Numbered from the stretch's first letter, positions 1 through 12,838 are shown. The stretch: 64,000 nucleotides of DNA from Punica granatum (GCF_007655135.1 NC_045130.1:32174605-32238604); one strand, 5' to 3'. Notes: generated by a model not told the origin, from the sequence alone. A program made the numbers and translations.

Positions 1-1322
1 AATTATGTGTTCCCACCCAATTTCGGACTTTCTAAGGTAAATCTAAATCAAGGCCCGATCAGTGAAATTGAGTGGAAGTCCATTGGGATATCGGGCTGAA
101 CTGGTTTGTATCTACTCAAAAATCATATGGAAGCTCATTGAAGGTCTACTGCGGTTTGAAGGTTATTGGAAGATATATTTATTGCTGAAAAGTAAAATGA
201 AAAGAAAAAAAAAACGACAAATTTTAGCGCATGGAAGTCATTGCATGAAGTTTGAGAAGTTATTAGTTTATGTAATTTTCTAATTATTTTTAGGTAAATT
301 TTAATATTTTTGCAAACCGAGAAGACTATTTATTGTGGAAAATTTAACGTCTATTTGTGAATTTTAATATAATATTAAATATCATAATTTTATTAAGAAT
401 AAATTAATCAATAAAATCTATAAAATTGAAAAGGAAAAATTTCCAAAATAAACTCTGATCTTGCGCAGTGTCTTTTTTTTTTCTGTTTAAATTAATAATA
501 TACGTCCAAGTAATGAAGGAAGTAAAGACTTTGTAACGAAAGGAAAAATTATCCAATAAAATTAAGAACAAAATTGCAATTGATTAAGGAAGTAACTTGA
601 TTTGTATAAGATTATCATTGTCAATAAAATATTACAAAAAATATTATATTATATTATATTATATTATATTCTTTCACATCATAGAAAATATATAAAATAC
701 ACATAATTTGGATAAAAAAATTCATCATTCAAAATATATAAGAGCATATTGATCATGAGAGAAATATGGATCGATATGAGGTAGAAAAAAAATAAGAATA
801 GAACGAAAATAGTGTAGAAAATGAATTATCTTGCGTTCTATCTATCGTACATTTAGTACATTAAATTTTAAAAAACATTTCATATTTCAAAGAAAAAAAA
901 TTTAAAGTTCAAGAAAATTTTTATTTTTTTGAATAGTCTTCAGTTATATTTCTATATGTAAATAATATAACTCCTATCTAAAATTCATTGAATCAACATA
1001 TAAAAAATTTGACAAAAATCATTTAATTTAAACAAATAGATGTATGGATTTTTTTATTCAAATTTAATAGGTCGTAAACTCGAAAAGTCTTGCAACAATA
1101 AGATGAGAGTTTTAAAATTTGCATTAGGGGCGCAACCGTGTGCTTCATTTCTCGGCTTTTATATATTGGAAATAATTGATTCCATAAGACTATATCATGC
1201 CCTTTCTTAAATTTTGCTTCAATTAATAATATATATTTTGAGAACATAAAAAAATGGTGTTATTTCCTTCCTTGTTTTTGAGTTATGCTCTACTTTACAA
1301 TTAAAAATATTTTTTTTTTCTA
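1..1322. other. AT-rich intergenic DNA, no gene seen
   Basis: This stretch is very AT-rich, with many short homopolymers. No open frame shows recognisable protein character, and the short frames in it look random. It contains the ATATT microsatellite listed separately. Confidence 0.6.
641..670. repeat. ATATT pentanucleotide microsatellite
   Basis: Six tandem ATATT units are directly visible in AT-rich intergenic DNA. Confidence 0.95.
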
Positions 1323-1325
1323 TTA

Positions 1326-2253
1326 GGATACGTTTGGTTCGTTGGAATGGAATTGATACATAATAGAATAGACAATTATTAGAATAAATAAGGAATATAA
1401 TACAAATTTTGATCAAATTCATTTTGTTTGGTTGGACATAATAGAAAAATGGCAAAAATCAGGAATATATCATAAACAAATTAAAAAGACATATATACCC
1501 CTAAAATATTAAAATAATATATTAAATTGATTTAAAAAAAAAAAAGAAGTTCATTGTTCATAATGCCCACACATCCCATGGCTATGGGGAGCTGGCTCTG
1601 GCTCTAGAGCCAAGCTCCCGAACCATCTAGGGCTCGCGAGCCCCACGGTGGGTTTGCATTGGGCTCGCGAACCTAGCCCGAGGATCGCGAGCCCACGATC
1701 TTGACGAACCCAAGCTCCCGAGCTTGGGTTCGTAGAGGGAGAAACTCTTTCTAAATCAGCAATGGAAGCTAGGGTTTGAAGGGTTGGGGCGCTGCCTCTC
1801 CACCTCGTGCACTAAAAAGCGTCGGCGATAGGGGGTTGTTGGACCTGCAGAAGGTGGAGAAGGTGTTGAGTGACGTCAAGGCAGATGACGTGGCAGTTGC
1901 GAGCCATGGGTTCGTGCAGTGGCTCGTGTGGAGGCTCGTCGAGGACAGGCGACGGTGCGATGACGATGGAGCGGCGGCCAAAATCGGGGGTTTCTGCGGG
2001 AAGAAAAGCTCAATGGCATTATGTTGTAATAACTCAAGAAAGTTTAGGGCATTTTTGGTTTTTCACACTAATTCCGGATGCTGAATGCCCATTCTGGACA
2101 TTCCTGGGAGGTACACGAATTTTGTATGCAAGCCGGATAGATCCCCTATCCAGAATAGCTATTCCGCATTCCCATGAACCAAATCTCAGAATGAGTATTC
2201 CGTACGGAATAAGTATTCTATTCCCTGTCATTTCTTGCAAACCAAACATGCCC
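1326..2253. mobile_element. PIF/Harbinger-type non-autonomous element with captured DNA
   Basis: The left end reads GGATACGTTTGGTTCG and the right end, read inward on the minus strand, GGGCATGTTTGGTTTG, an imperfect terminal inverted repeat. Both ends are flanked by TTA (1323-1325 and 2254-2256), the 3-bp target duplication typical of Harbinger elements. The element is 928 bp and encodes no transposase. Its middle (about 1570-2000) is GC-rich and unlike the AT-rich ends, as expected of acquired gene DNA. A related right end lies at about 20175. The superfamily follows from the termini and target site; the family name is unknown. Confidence 0.75.
1812..1892 (+). pseudogene. Captured exon fragment resembling Iojap/RsfS-type ribosome-silencing factor
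   Basis: Inside the Harbinger element a plus-strand frame contains LLDLQKVEKVLSDVKADDV, which resembles the N-terminal part of plant organellar Iojap-related proteins (ribosomal silencing factor S family). Similarity stops after ADDV; what follows reads like non-coding or intronic sequence. There is no start context, transit peptide or remaining domain, so this is a transported exon piece, not a gene. The assignment is by recognition of the motif only. A protein search with the 27 residues would confirm or refute it. Confidence 0.45.
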
Positions 2254-2256
2254 TTA

Positions 2257-4520
2257 GTGTTTCTCTACATTATAAACGTTAAATTTACCATAAAAAATTC
2301 AAGAACAAAATTATAGAAATTTCTTTAATGAAACAAAACAAATGTCTAAAAGAGGGAAGGAGGCAACACTTCCATTCACGATTGCGCTCCTTACAAATTA
2401 GTGTTTTGTTCTTCATGCATTATCTAAGGCGTTTAAATTACATCAGGATCCATATATCGAACTTGCCTTTTCATAGTCCACTCGCGGATCCGTTTGTTGA
2501 ATGTTCAATGTCATATACAGTCTGTTCTCAATATTTTGACCAAGTTTCTAATGTTCGAAACTTCTTTACATTAGATTTTTACTTCATTTTTATATTTATT
2601 TTTTCATAGAAGAGGATAGACAGAAAAAGGGAAATTTTCATGTGCCTAAACGCTCTTTCAGGATAAACAATCTGACCGACCAATAACTTTCCATTCTGGT
2701 CGCAGTATTTATATGTAGACGCCCTCTTGGCAAATAAAAGTACTGAAAATTAGGAAGATGACAAGAAAATTCTTTACGTGGTTGGGACTTGGAAGAACTC
2801 TCTTTTATTTTTATTTTTTGTTCTTGTGATAGGGAAACGTATGCAAGATTGACTTTGCCCGTGCGGGTCTGCGCTGATAAAATCAAACCTGGGAGGCTAA
2901 TTTTCAAGGCTAAGAAAAGAACATTTGCTTAGTCCTGGCTATGGATAAGGAATCTATCTATTACGATTAATTTGAAAATCCTCAATTGGACAATTTGAGC
3001 TGATAAAATACGATTGAAACTACGTACTCGGACGTGACATTTTGGATTCATTCATGTTTATAATTTCTTTGATCACATCACCGCTCGAAAAGTAAAAGAT
3101 GAAAAGCAATCCCATATAGTTCAATCAAAATATGAAACCGTTACCACTCCTAGTAGTAGTTGATTTCAAGTCTTTTATAGCATCATAGTAGTATCGACCT
3201 ATGGATAGATTCCTTTTTGCGAGAAATGACATATCTTCCCATCAATCGATCCCCACATGATAACAAGATGTTACACGGATAATACATGCTCGGAAAATTG
3301 ACATTAAGTAGATTCTAGGACGCGGTAATGGTTTTTTTATGATCTCATGGATTTTAATGCATAGATTTCATGTGGGAAGTCACGGGCATGGAAATGGAAA
3401 GGTCGAAATTGCAATGAATGAGCTGAGAGGATAAAGATGCATTGCTGGACCAGCTTGTTCTCAAGTTGGACCGTGTCCAAAAGTCTTAGCCCCTTTGAAT
3501 ACCCGAATATTCCTACTCAAATGTTTTCTTCCTCTTTTTATTAATTTTTAATTATCAATATTCAATTCAATTAAAACCTTGAGATTTTTTTTAAAATAAT
3601 GAGGGTTATTCCAGTTTCGTCCTAATGATTTCTTTTCATCACTCAAGGTCACCTTACCATCCATAGGACAAGTATTTCCATTCGCACAGACTCTATACTA
3701 TGACAGTTGATCTAATAAGAAATATTGTCCTTCATGATTTCACGATAACTCGAACGTTGGCATTAATCATGAAATCTCATGGTTCCAACAACCAAAAACA
3801 AACCCTATGGAGATTTTCTACCTCAAAGGAATATTATTTTCCTTTCGTAATTTTTCAATTTCATTTTCCTCATTTCGGTGCAACGGTATCTGGAATTTGG
3901 CAGGAAATTAGGCCGCAGTCTCTCGGACAGCTATGGTGAAGATGCCATGCCGGCTGTCTCTGAGTATGGACGTGTCTTCCACATATTTTGCTAATTATAT
4001 GTACTTTTGCTGAATCGGTACGAGGAAGATAGACCAATAGAACAATTTGTTGCTTGAGGATAAGTTTTTGCAATTTTTATTCTTTGCTCTTTTTCGATAA
4101 AAATATTCCCAAGTTGTAGCTCTCTTTTATAAACTACGCATTCTCAAAGTTATTAGCCTTACATCCAATACAATATTTGTTTCTTCTTTACATTTCCTAT
4201 TCTTATGTCAACTTTTTAAAGGTTGTGTCTGGTGACACTTATCGAAAGGGTGATTAAGAAAAGCGTTTGAAGGAGTAATTCCTATGGAATAGCGGATGGT
4301 CTATGTTTATGTCCGGGTCAAATCTAGACGAGCAAGCACTTGTTCGGCCTTTTTTTTTTTTTTATCGGATTCATATCAAATACTTTTGATCTAATACAAA
4401 AATTTTCAACCATCAGCTCCTCTGGAGCCATTGTGAATGCTTAATCGGTATATATAAGCACATGGCATGAAGTCCCAAACTTAATCACCCCTTTGAAAAG
4501 TCAAAATTTTTGGGACATTG
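2257..4520. other. Intergenic DNA, no gene supported
   Basis: Mixed-composition intergenic DNA. Short frames at 2328-2609 and 2638-2907 have no recognisable domain and no supporting splice structure. I see no RNA gene or terminal repeats. Confidence 0.5.
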
Positions 4521-4754
4521 TCGGTGCGTTTGATTTCAGAATTAAAATAATTTTAATTTTAATTGTGAAAAAGGATAAATGAGATGTGATTATAAATTTG
4601 ACTTGGGAAATGTGTGTTTTTATTATGTAATATGTTGAGTTAAAATTAAAGTTAAAATTTTTTACTTGGAAAATGAGTATTTTTATTGTGTAGTGTGTTG
4701 AGTTAAAGTTAAAGTTAAAATTTTTGTGATTTTAACTGAAAAAATAAACGGACC
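4521..4754. mobile_element. Small MITE-like inverted-repeat element
   Basis: The left end GGTGCGTTTGATTTCAGAATT and the reverse complement of the right end GGTCCGTTTATTTTTTCAG are imperfect inverted repeats. The interior consists of repeated motifs built on TTAAAATTAAAGTTAAAATTT. A possible TTG duplication flanks it (4518-4520, 4755-4757). The size of about 234 bp and absence of coding fit a MITE, but the exact ends are uncertain. Confidence 0.5.
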
Positions 4755-4876
4755 TTGTATTTTCGACGGCATAAAAGAGAGGACCATACGCCTCAATAAA
4801 AAAATAGAAGAGCGAAAAACAGGTATGAGAACAGAAGTGGTACTCACGAGAATAGAATGCAAAACAACTTGATTTT

Positions 4877-5030
4877 TTTTTTGTGTGAGCACTGGTATCG
4901 AAAAATTCAATTGGGTTCCAACTAATTCAGTCAAGCTGGATCGGCTCATTAAGGATAAAATTCTCTCAGTGTAAATTTTTACCATTCATAAAATTCGAAC
5001 TCGAGACCTTATTTAAGAGAAATAAACCCC
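4877..5030 (-). mobile_element. tRNA-derived SINE (family A), minus orientation
   Basis: The minus-strand sequence has a B-box-like segment (GGTCTCGAGTTCGAATTTT), then a body shared with other copies (TGACTGAATTAGTTGGAACC), ending in poly-A seen as poly-T at the left. It is flanked by an imperfect 17-bp duplication, 4860-4876 and 5031-5047 (one mismatch). Related copies lie at about 20480, 20790, 28852, 38189 and 47270. Confidence 0.7.
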
Positions 5031-5741
5031 CAAAAAAACTTGATTTTAAGTTAATGTATGCTGCTATATTATAAATTAGGTGAGTATTATTCAACAATTT
5101 GATTGTGTGATACCTAATTAAAATAACTAAAAGCGAAAAATCAACCCGATAACGGATCACAAATTCGTACTTATAAGTATTCTGATTGGTTATTACTCGT
5201 ACACTTTAGATAAGGAATACTCTATCAATATTTTCGTAACTGCACACCCATTCGTTCGCATCACATTTTCTCGAGAGAAAAATTGTTCCAAACCAACCAG
5301 GTCGTCCAACGCTTAACCGGCGCCGTCGCGGTAATGTCGGAGCCGCCCGTTCCCATACTGGTCGCCATGCCGCGCTCAGTTGGTCCCCCCAACTTGCGCC
5401 GAAATTTCCCCGACCCGCCCTGGCCGCGCGTAACCTGCACGCGTCTCCCACGCTCTCTCTCTGTTCAAAATATTGTCAACGGGCAGCTGTGTATTTACAT
5501 CTCCATCTCTGTTCACAGCTCAATCTTTCTCCTTCCTTCGTTGAACTTTCTTCCCTAAAATGTCTACCCCTTTCATTACTCTGAAGATCCGCCATTGTCC
5601 CCACTCCCCTCACTGCTAAAATCTTCTCTTCCCTCGTCCGACATTGTCAGCTCCCTCCTTTCCCCGTGACCTCCAGTCAAGCATATTCCGTTTCCCCTGC
5701 TAACCCGCCATCCCTAGACCTTGAATTCACCCCCTCTTCCC

Positions 5742-5750
5742 TATAAAAAG
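5742..5750 (+). promoter_or_regulatory. TATA box of the ILK-like kinase gene
   Basis: The motif CTATAAAAAG lies 300 bp upstream of the kinase start codon, downstream of a CT-rich tract. This implies a 5' untranslated leader of about 270 nt. No other TATA-like motif sits as well in the upstream region. Confidence 0.6.
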
Positions 5751-6041
5751 TCCTGAGGTTTTAGCTTCGGGGTTACTTTGTCAGCTCATCAGATTGAATT
5801 CTCCCCCAAATCATAGCCCCTCTCGCGTGAATTTCAAGTCTGATCGTCAGTCCCGCAAAACCCCAAATTTCCCTGTTCATTGTTCGTTGGGAGCTTCGGT
5901 TTAACGTTGAGGAAATTGGGATTTAGCCTTCCGGTTTCATCGAGTGGTCTGTTCGGGTCGGAAGGCTTGAATTCCTTCTTCGATTGTCGTATCGTGTCTC
6001 TCCCGTGATCCTTGAGTTTTAGGGTTTTATATTGTTGTGGA

Positions 6042-9000
6042 ATGGAACCGAGCGCTCCGGTGAGGTTCATTTTGGGGAAGCAATCTTCCCTGGCACCGGA
6101 ACGCCACGGGGAGGATCTGGAGAGGGAGATCTCAGTGGAAGAAGGGATCGAGATCGACCCGAGGGTGAAGCTCCTGTACCTGGCGAATGAGGGCGATCTG
6201 GAGGGCGTGGAGGAGCTGCTGGATTCCGGAGTCGATGTCAATTTTAAGGACATTGATGATCGGACTGCCCTGCACATCGCCGCGTGCCAGGGATTGACCG
6301 ATATGGCTGCCCTGTTGCTCAAAAGGAGAGCCGATGTCAACCCCAAGGATCGCTGGGGAAGCACTGTAAGCCAAAACCCGATACCAGGTCAATCTTGAAT
6401 TGTCTTCTCTAGTTTGGAGCTCATATTTGATACTGTTGATACAGCCTCTTGCAGATGCTATCTACTACAAAAAGCACGGTGTGATCAAACTTCTCGAGGA
6501 ACATGGTGCCAAGCCTCCGGTGAGCCTTCATATCGTGGATTGTTTGAGGTTTACTTGACTATAATTCTGTATTATGTATCTCCTTAATTGCTGACAATCT
6601 GAAACATCTAGGTGGCTCCTATGCACGTCAAACATGCCCGTGAAATCCCCGAGTATGAGATCAACCCGAATGAACTTGATTTTGCTAACAGCGTGAACTT
6701 ATATAAAGTAAGTTATTGTGCTAAGTTCACACAACTTTTCTTTAATTCCTAAACTCTTGACGCCAGTGTTTAGTTGCCTGTACTGCTATATCTGTATCTT
6801 GCGTGCCACTGACAAGAAGCCTCTAGAAACCATTTATATGAGGCTTGGATTAAAAAAGGAAAAAGTGCTAAAGTTAAACCGTGGTTTGGCTATTGTTCTG
6901 CAATTAGGGTGAAAAGGAGGTGGTGGAGATAGTAATGAGTTGGCAAGGAGGGATATAATATAGAGACAGAAAGTTTGAGCGCATTGCTTCAATGGGAGAA
7001 AGGAAAATGGGCAGACTATATGATATACATAGCCTGTAGCGTTGGTGGTGTTGAGGATGAGGCTGCCTTTGAAGTTATATTAATGTCATATTTATTGGGA
7101 GAGCACCTTTTGCACATACAGAAAAGATGCTGAAGTTCTATTGATATTACCAACATTTGTGATATGTTGCAGGGAACTTTCCGTGTAGCATTGTGGCGCG
7201 GAACAAAAGTTGCTGTGAAAAGACTTGGAGATGAAGTGCTTGCTGACGAAGAGAAAGTGTGAGTATTTTGCTCTTGAAAAAAAAAGAAAAAAAAAAGAAA
7301 AGAAAAGAGTTTTATCACAACTGTTGGAGGGCTTGATTTCTAATAAATGTCGCTTTCCACAGGAGGGCCTTTAGAGATGAGCTTGCACTACTACAGAAGA
7401 TAAGGCACCCAAATGTTGTCCAATTTCTTGGAGCCGTAACCCAAAGCAGTCCAATGATGATTGTGACAGAATATTTGCCAAAGGTCTGAACCCTCTCCTG
7501 CTACCGAAAAGGAATCGCTGTTTAACTCCGTAATTTTTCTTGTTTCAGTTTCATATCCAATGATTATTGCTCTTAGAATCTTAGATGAATGGTTTTTATG
7601 TAAGATATTCATCTGAGAAAGAAAACAACAGCAAATTTTGAATTATACGTTTTTTTTTTCTCCACATAATGCAGGGAGATCTTTGTGAGTATTTGAGTAC
7701 AAAAGGACCGCTAAAGCCAGCAGCAGCGGTTAAGTTCGCCCTTGATATTGCAAGGTATACAGGTCTACATGTGGGTTTATTTCTATTACCAATTTATAGT
7801 GCTAAAACATGCTATTAGCCTGCTCAAGAGGTTGTTAATTTGTTTAGTGGACATGAGACTAAATTCTAATAGCATCAAAGCTGTTCTATGCAAGGGAATT
7901 GAAGTAGTGTGAATTATTGGTGGTCAATCGTGTTTTACTTTTTAAATTTGTAAAGATTTATTCCCATAGTCGCTAAGTGTTGATGATCATATTAGTTTTT
8001 CGTGGATCTTTCAGGGGAATGAATTATTTGCATGAGAACAGACCAGCAATAATCCACCGTGATCTTGAGCCTTCGTAAGTTTTCAACTTTAATATCTATC
8101 CTGAGTCGTTATTTCTAGACATGTATCTCGATGCACAACCTGTCAAGGAGTACCTTGAACTTCTGCAGCATTTATCAGTTTTCAACTTTCTAAAGAGATT
8201 AAGCTCTCCTTTTGCTTTATATGCAATATAACAGAAACATATTGAGGGACGATTCAGGCCATCTGAAAGTAGCAGATTTCGGAGTCAGCAAGCTGCTTAC
8301 TGTTAAAGAAGACCGGCCTTTGACCTGTCGGGATGCATCTTGTAAGTTCTTCCAGAAACAAGCATCATGATAAGTTGGTGTTAATCAAAGATGCTTTCAT
8401 ATTGCATTATACAATATATTAAATGAAACATTAGAGCTTCATATTTAAGGGGACTCTCACTCGTCCATGGATCATGTGAGAAATTTGTCGATTGTAATGA
8501 AAATGCTTGAATCATTGACAGGTCGCTATGTTGCCCCAGAAGTTTTTAAAGACGGAGAATATGATACAAAAGTGGATGTTTTCTCATTTGCTTTGATACT
8601 GCAAGAGGTGAATATTTGCTCGTCTTCATCTGTTTAAATTATAGAAAAACATACTGTGAAATTGTATTCATAATGCGATGCTACTTTAGATGATTGAAGG
8701 CTGCCCACCGTTTTCGGCCAAGGTAGACAATGAAGTGCTTAAAGCATACACTGCAAATGAGCGTCCACCATTTAGAGCTCCAGCTAGGAGCTACTCGCAT
8801 GGCCTCAAAGAGTACATCCACGTCCTTCCTTTTCACTGCATGCTTTGCACAATCAAATGCTTGCCTTGATTTTTTTTCTGATCACATCACCAGAATAGCA
8901 TCAGGTTTTATCTCCGAAGTGATACAAAACATTTATGTCCAAAAGCAAGACCAATGACTGAATGTTATATGGTGGCAGGTTGATTGAAGCATGCTGGAAT

Positions 9001-9488
9001 GAGAAGCCAGCGAAGCGGCCTTCTTTCCGGACAATAATAGAGAAGCTGGAGCATATACACTACTCTCTTAACCACAAGAGTCGTTGGAAGGTCCTCTTCC
9101 CCCTCTCTCTTTCTTCCGTATTCCTCATTTCATCGGAGATTAACTCATTTATACATAAATAATTTACAATTATAGTCACTTCAGAGTTTCTTACGATGTT
9201 ATCTTAACTTTTATATGTATGCTATATCGACTACTACAGTAGGAATGTAGGCAGATCTTTATGCTGTATCTGTTCAATGGAGTAGTTTTTTAGACATGCC
9301 ACTACCACAGCACGAGTTCTCATTAGATTTATATTGTAAAGGGATAATATAGTAGGTTGATTGCTTTTTGCTATGTTGAATTGCAGGTTCAACCTTTGAA
9401 GTGTTTCAATAATTTCGAGGCCATGTTAAAGAAGGACCGTTCCGATCTAAGCAGAAGCGGGTCATCTCGTTCTACCAACAGCATTTAG
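6042..9488 (+). CDS. Integrin-linked kinase-like (ILK, Raf-like MAPKKK) with N-terminal ankyrin repeats
   Basis: Twelve exons join to 1371 nt (456 aa): 6042-6365, 6445-6519, 6612-6707, 7173-7258, 7363-7483, 7675-7754, 8015-8074, 8235-8341, 8522-8607, 8690-8811, 8979-9090 and 9387-9488. All introns are GT-AG and the frame is open throughout. The N-terminal part has ankyrin repeats (DDRTALHIAACQGLTDMAALLL, then DRWGSTPLADAIYYKKHGVI). The kinase domain has the ATP lysine in TKVAVKRL, an activation segment starting VADFGVSKLL, and CRYVAPEVF. The catalytic loop reads HRDLEPSN, with Glu where most kinases have Lys; this matches the plant ILK/Raf group that includes Arabidopsis At4g18950 (from memory). 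The C-terminus is Ser-rich. Such kinases are cytosolic Ser/Thr kinases in signalling; the substrate here is unknown. Its 3' half was duplicated downstream. Confidence 0.93.
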
Positions 9489-9856
9489 CACCACGTGTTT
9501 TTCATATACAAATATGTTTTCTCGACTTAGTGCAGAAGAATTGAATTGTTCGTATGTTAGTTTCTGAAGCTGTAAATTAAGATTCACTTTTAGGTCATTA
9601 ACTTTATACGTAATTTGTAAACTCTTCGCTGAACGATTGGCTTATTTTGGGAAAAAGAATAAAGAACAAATCTCATTTGTCGCATTGGTGATATATGATT
9701 TGCTTTGTCAGTTGAGATGTTCCTTTTGTTGAAAGCAAGGAAAAAAAAGCCTGTTGACGAAGAAAATCAGAACGAGATGATAACCAAAATGTCACAGCGA
9801 CACAGAACGAAAACTAGTTTGAATTGCTAGATACCGAGTTCCGATCTCGAATTTCT
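9489..9856. other. Convergent intergenic gap between kinase and GDSL copy c1
   Basis: The kinase 3' UTR and the c1 3' flank meet here tail to tail. Parts are repeated at 14975-15180, showing that the duplication unit ran across this gap. It contains TGTCGCATTGGTGATATAT (about 9678-9696), a string that reappears in c1 at about 10118-10136. Confidence 0.6.
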
Positions 9857-12032
9857 TTATACAGAATTCTCTAATCTTCTTCCACTGCCATCAAATGGGA
9901 GTCTCATTCGTAGCTCTGCTAGTTGTAGGATAGTCACAGGGTAAGTGTAGGATCGAGCATTTTTGCCAAACAACTTCTTCACTAAGACTTGGTATGCTGC
10001 TTCTGTCGGGTGGTAGGCGTCCCAGAACACGTACTGGTCCCTATTCTTGCAGGGTGTCAAGTGCGGTACACACGTGGAGAAACCGTGATTCTTCCCTATG
10101 CTGCAGCAGCCCTGATCTGTCGCATTGGTGATATATTAGCAGAGCATTGATGAGCTTCTCTGTTGTTATAACTCGGGACAAGGTTGCAGATGCTCTCACA
10201 TCTTGTGTTTGCTCTTGACAACAATTTCATCGACGACACCAAAATATCAAGGGCGTTTACAAAATTCAAGCACAAAAATATCAAGGGTGTTTACCATATG
10301 ATGACGGGCGATCCAAGAGCTCCTGCATGTTGCTAAAGTCGTCCACATAGACGAACTTAGCATCAGAGTAGTCTTTGTTCAAGCGATCGACAAGGGACTT
10401 AAGCTTGGCATTGTATATTCGGATGGGCATATGAAACTCCTCCACGCACTGCGATTTTCCTCGAGGATAACGTGCCAGTACATGGGGCGTGCACCCGATC
10501 ATCGTAACTCCCGTGAGTATCACTTTCCTTGCCCACACTCATACAATGTCTACCGGCCAGTCCCAACATACACAAAGAACAAGAAAAGGAAGACGCAGTA
10601 AGTGCTGATTAGTTTATAATCCAAACTATCATCATTCATCCGATTTTGGACTTCCTAGTAGAAGTAACTTCCGTATTCTGTCAAGATCTTTGTGTACTGA
10701 AATAACTATATATACACCGGAATCACTTAATTAAATGAAGCTGGATTATGTTCAGTCCAATGGAATCCTAAATTATACAGTGGTAATTGCAACACGGAAC
10801 GGATTGGTTTATGGCTAGACAAGCTTATTCTGCAATAGCATGCTGTACAGAAATAAATACCGCACCCTTATCCTCTTGGCCATAGTTTCGACTAGAAGAT
10901 TGGCAAACAATTCCGGGGTCATACTTGCAACTGCTGGAAAACTGCCAGGGTAAGTAGTAATTTCCGCGAAAGTCATTGTTTCCGAGATGGACGTGGTACA
11001 AGCACCTGCTGAGGCGAGACATGACCGATGCCTTGTTCCCTCCGAGGATCTTCACCAGCCTTGAGATGCTGTCCTTGTGCTGATTCACCTGGTCCTTGAA
11101 CGTTGCTAAATTTCCCTGGCAAGTTCAAGGCATACGACATTATTTGTTCGGTAATGACATGAGGTTTAAGTTCGACAGCGTAGGAATGTCATAATTAATA
11201 CGATGAATTATGAATAATTTAAAGGATCTTCTCGAACGATACATAAATGATGTGATCCGATTTAAGCTTAATTATGGAAATGCACTATGGATAATAATTA
11301 CCAGTCCCTTCGCGGTTTCCTCCAAAATTCCAACACCAGCTGATGCATAATTAATGAGTCCTCTTAGTATGCTTCATCGCTTGCATTTGCATAGGGATCA
11401 AGACGGAAGTCGAAGCCCAAGAACTCAACTGAGATGCACAAAAAGTCGTAGGTGGAATGTGATATCAATACTCTGCTAATTCATTCTATATCCAATACGA
11501 CCTCGTTGTATTGGAGTCGAACGATGAGACGCCATTGGTAAGTAGCCAACTTCGAGTTACCATGAAAACCGTGCAGGAAAATGCTCGATTGTGTCGCTTG
11601 GGCACATCCTATGTGGTTTCCATTTGGGGTTTGAAGAATTCGTAATAGTAAGGAAAGTGAAAATTACATTATTTTTTGGGTCATCCAGTAGATTAAATAT
11701 CGTTAGGATATACAATTTTTGATAGGCATATCTATCTATTGTTAAGTAAGGTGAATGAGGGATACAGAGTAAAACGAACCTATAAGATCGGCCATGCTCT
11801 TGCCATTAGTGAACCTTCCAGTTGGACCATCTGGGTAATCAATCCCGAATGGTGGGAAGTTCGCCTTGACCACTGTATCGATGCTGTTGTTGTTCCTGTT
11901 GTCGTTTTTGGAATTGCCAAAGATGAAGTAGCATGGAACCACTGGTGCTCCGTCGATCCGCTGGTTCGGAGATAGAAATAATATGACTAAAGCCGACGCC
12001 ACTATCCGCCATATCCCTAAATTAAGAGGCAT
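9857..12032 (-). pseudogene. GDSL esterase/lipase copy c1, frameshifted
   Basis: Five exons match its paralogues: 12032-11780, 11428-11302, 11115-10866, 10549-10295 and about 10113-9857. GDSL-family enzymes are secreted serine hydrolases. Exon 1 gives a signal peptide and block I (FIFGNSKNDNRNNN; GDS is GNS here, Ser kept). Exon 3 has block III GNND and exon 5 the block V motif FWDAYHPTEAAY with Asp and His. Damage: a base is missing in exon 2 (after ANASDE, followed by a stop), a C is inserted in exon 3 (after KYDP), a G is missing at the start of exon 4, and the exon 5 acceptor region is replaced by unrelated sequence. The normal stop is also bypassed, adding about 16 residues. It is therefore a pseudogene. 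Confidence 0.85.
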
Positions 12033-12103
12033 TGCCAATTAAATCAATCAAGTAAGAAAGGCGAGAAGAAGGGACTGATACGGAAAATGAAACCAGAGAT
12101 TGG

Positions 12104-12111
12104 ATTTATAG
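12104..12111 (-). promoter_or_regulatory. TATA box of GDSL copy c1
   Basis: The minus strand reads CTATAAAT about 72 bp upstream of the c1 ATG. The same element sits at the equivalent place in c3, c5 (CTATAAGT) and c6 (GTATAAAT), so it is the ancestral core promoter of the cluster. Confidence 0.65.
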
Positions 12112-12838
12112 AAATGGGTCTAGGAAGGGGCGGAAGGGAATATGCAAAGCCTAAAACCATCATTTTCAATCATCATATCTCATAATGATTAGGCGAGAAA
12201 GAACTCATAAAATTACTTCAATTAAGAAAACTTACTACAATTAATTTAGTGATTAGAACTTATTATTTAGTTTATTGCAATTTATTGGTGCTTCCTCATG
12301 CCATGTGACGAAGTAGGATCATTGAATAATTTCTCATCATATTCATAATAAAATAACAAAATAACAAAACACTCTTACTGGGGGGAAAAAAAGAAAAGAG
12401 AGAAAGCAAAACATAGGCTTACTTTGCCAATGGAGCATACCTAATATAAATACTAGCATAACAAGAGTAGTAACTTTCAATTTTTTTTTTCCAATTAGAT
12501 TCGTAAGCATAGTACAATGAAATAAAATCATAATAACTAATAAAGAGGCACGAGTAATCTCACTAAATATTGAACCTGATAGCTCTTGATTACCAAACGA
12601 CGGCGTGCATCATTACGCTAGCTACACCACTTTTTAAATAACTTTCAATTTTCAAATATTCGATAATACCTAATTAATTTGCACCTGTAGATATAATACC
12701 AAATTAATTACCATCATTAGATTTAGAATAAATTTATAATTTTATTAGATAACGACCTACGAGTTTTTCTTGCATCCCATGGCTGAATAAGCCGTGGGTG
12801 CTAAAGAAATTTTGTATTAGAAGGGCAAAGTTTCGTAT
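12112..12838. other. c1 upstream flank, AT-rich, no gene
   Basis: AT-rich 5' flank of c1. The first 100 bp (AAATGGG then AAGCCTAAAACC) are shared with the upstream flank of c3 at 25593-25680. Beyond that I see no gene. Confidence 0.5.

Noticed and set aside
5206..5558. GC-rich frames upstream of the kinase
   Set aside because: Opposite-strand overlapping frames in promoter-proximal GC-rich DNA, no protein character, upstream of the TATA box.
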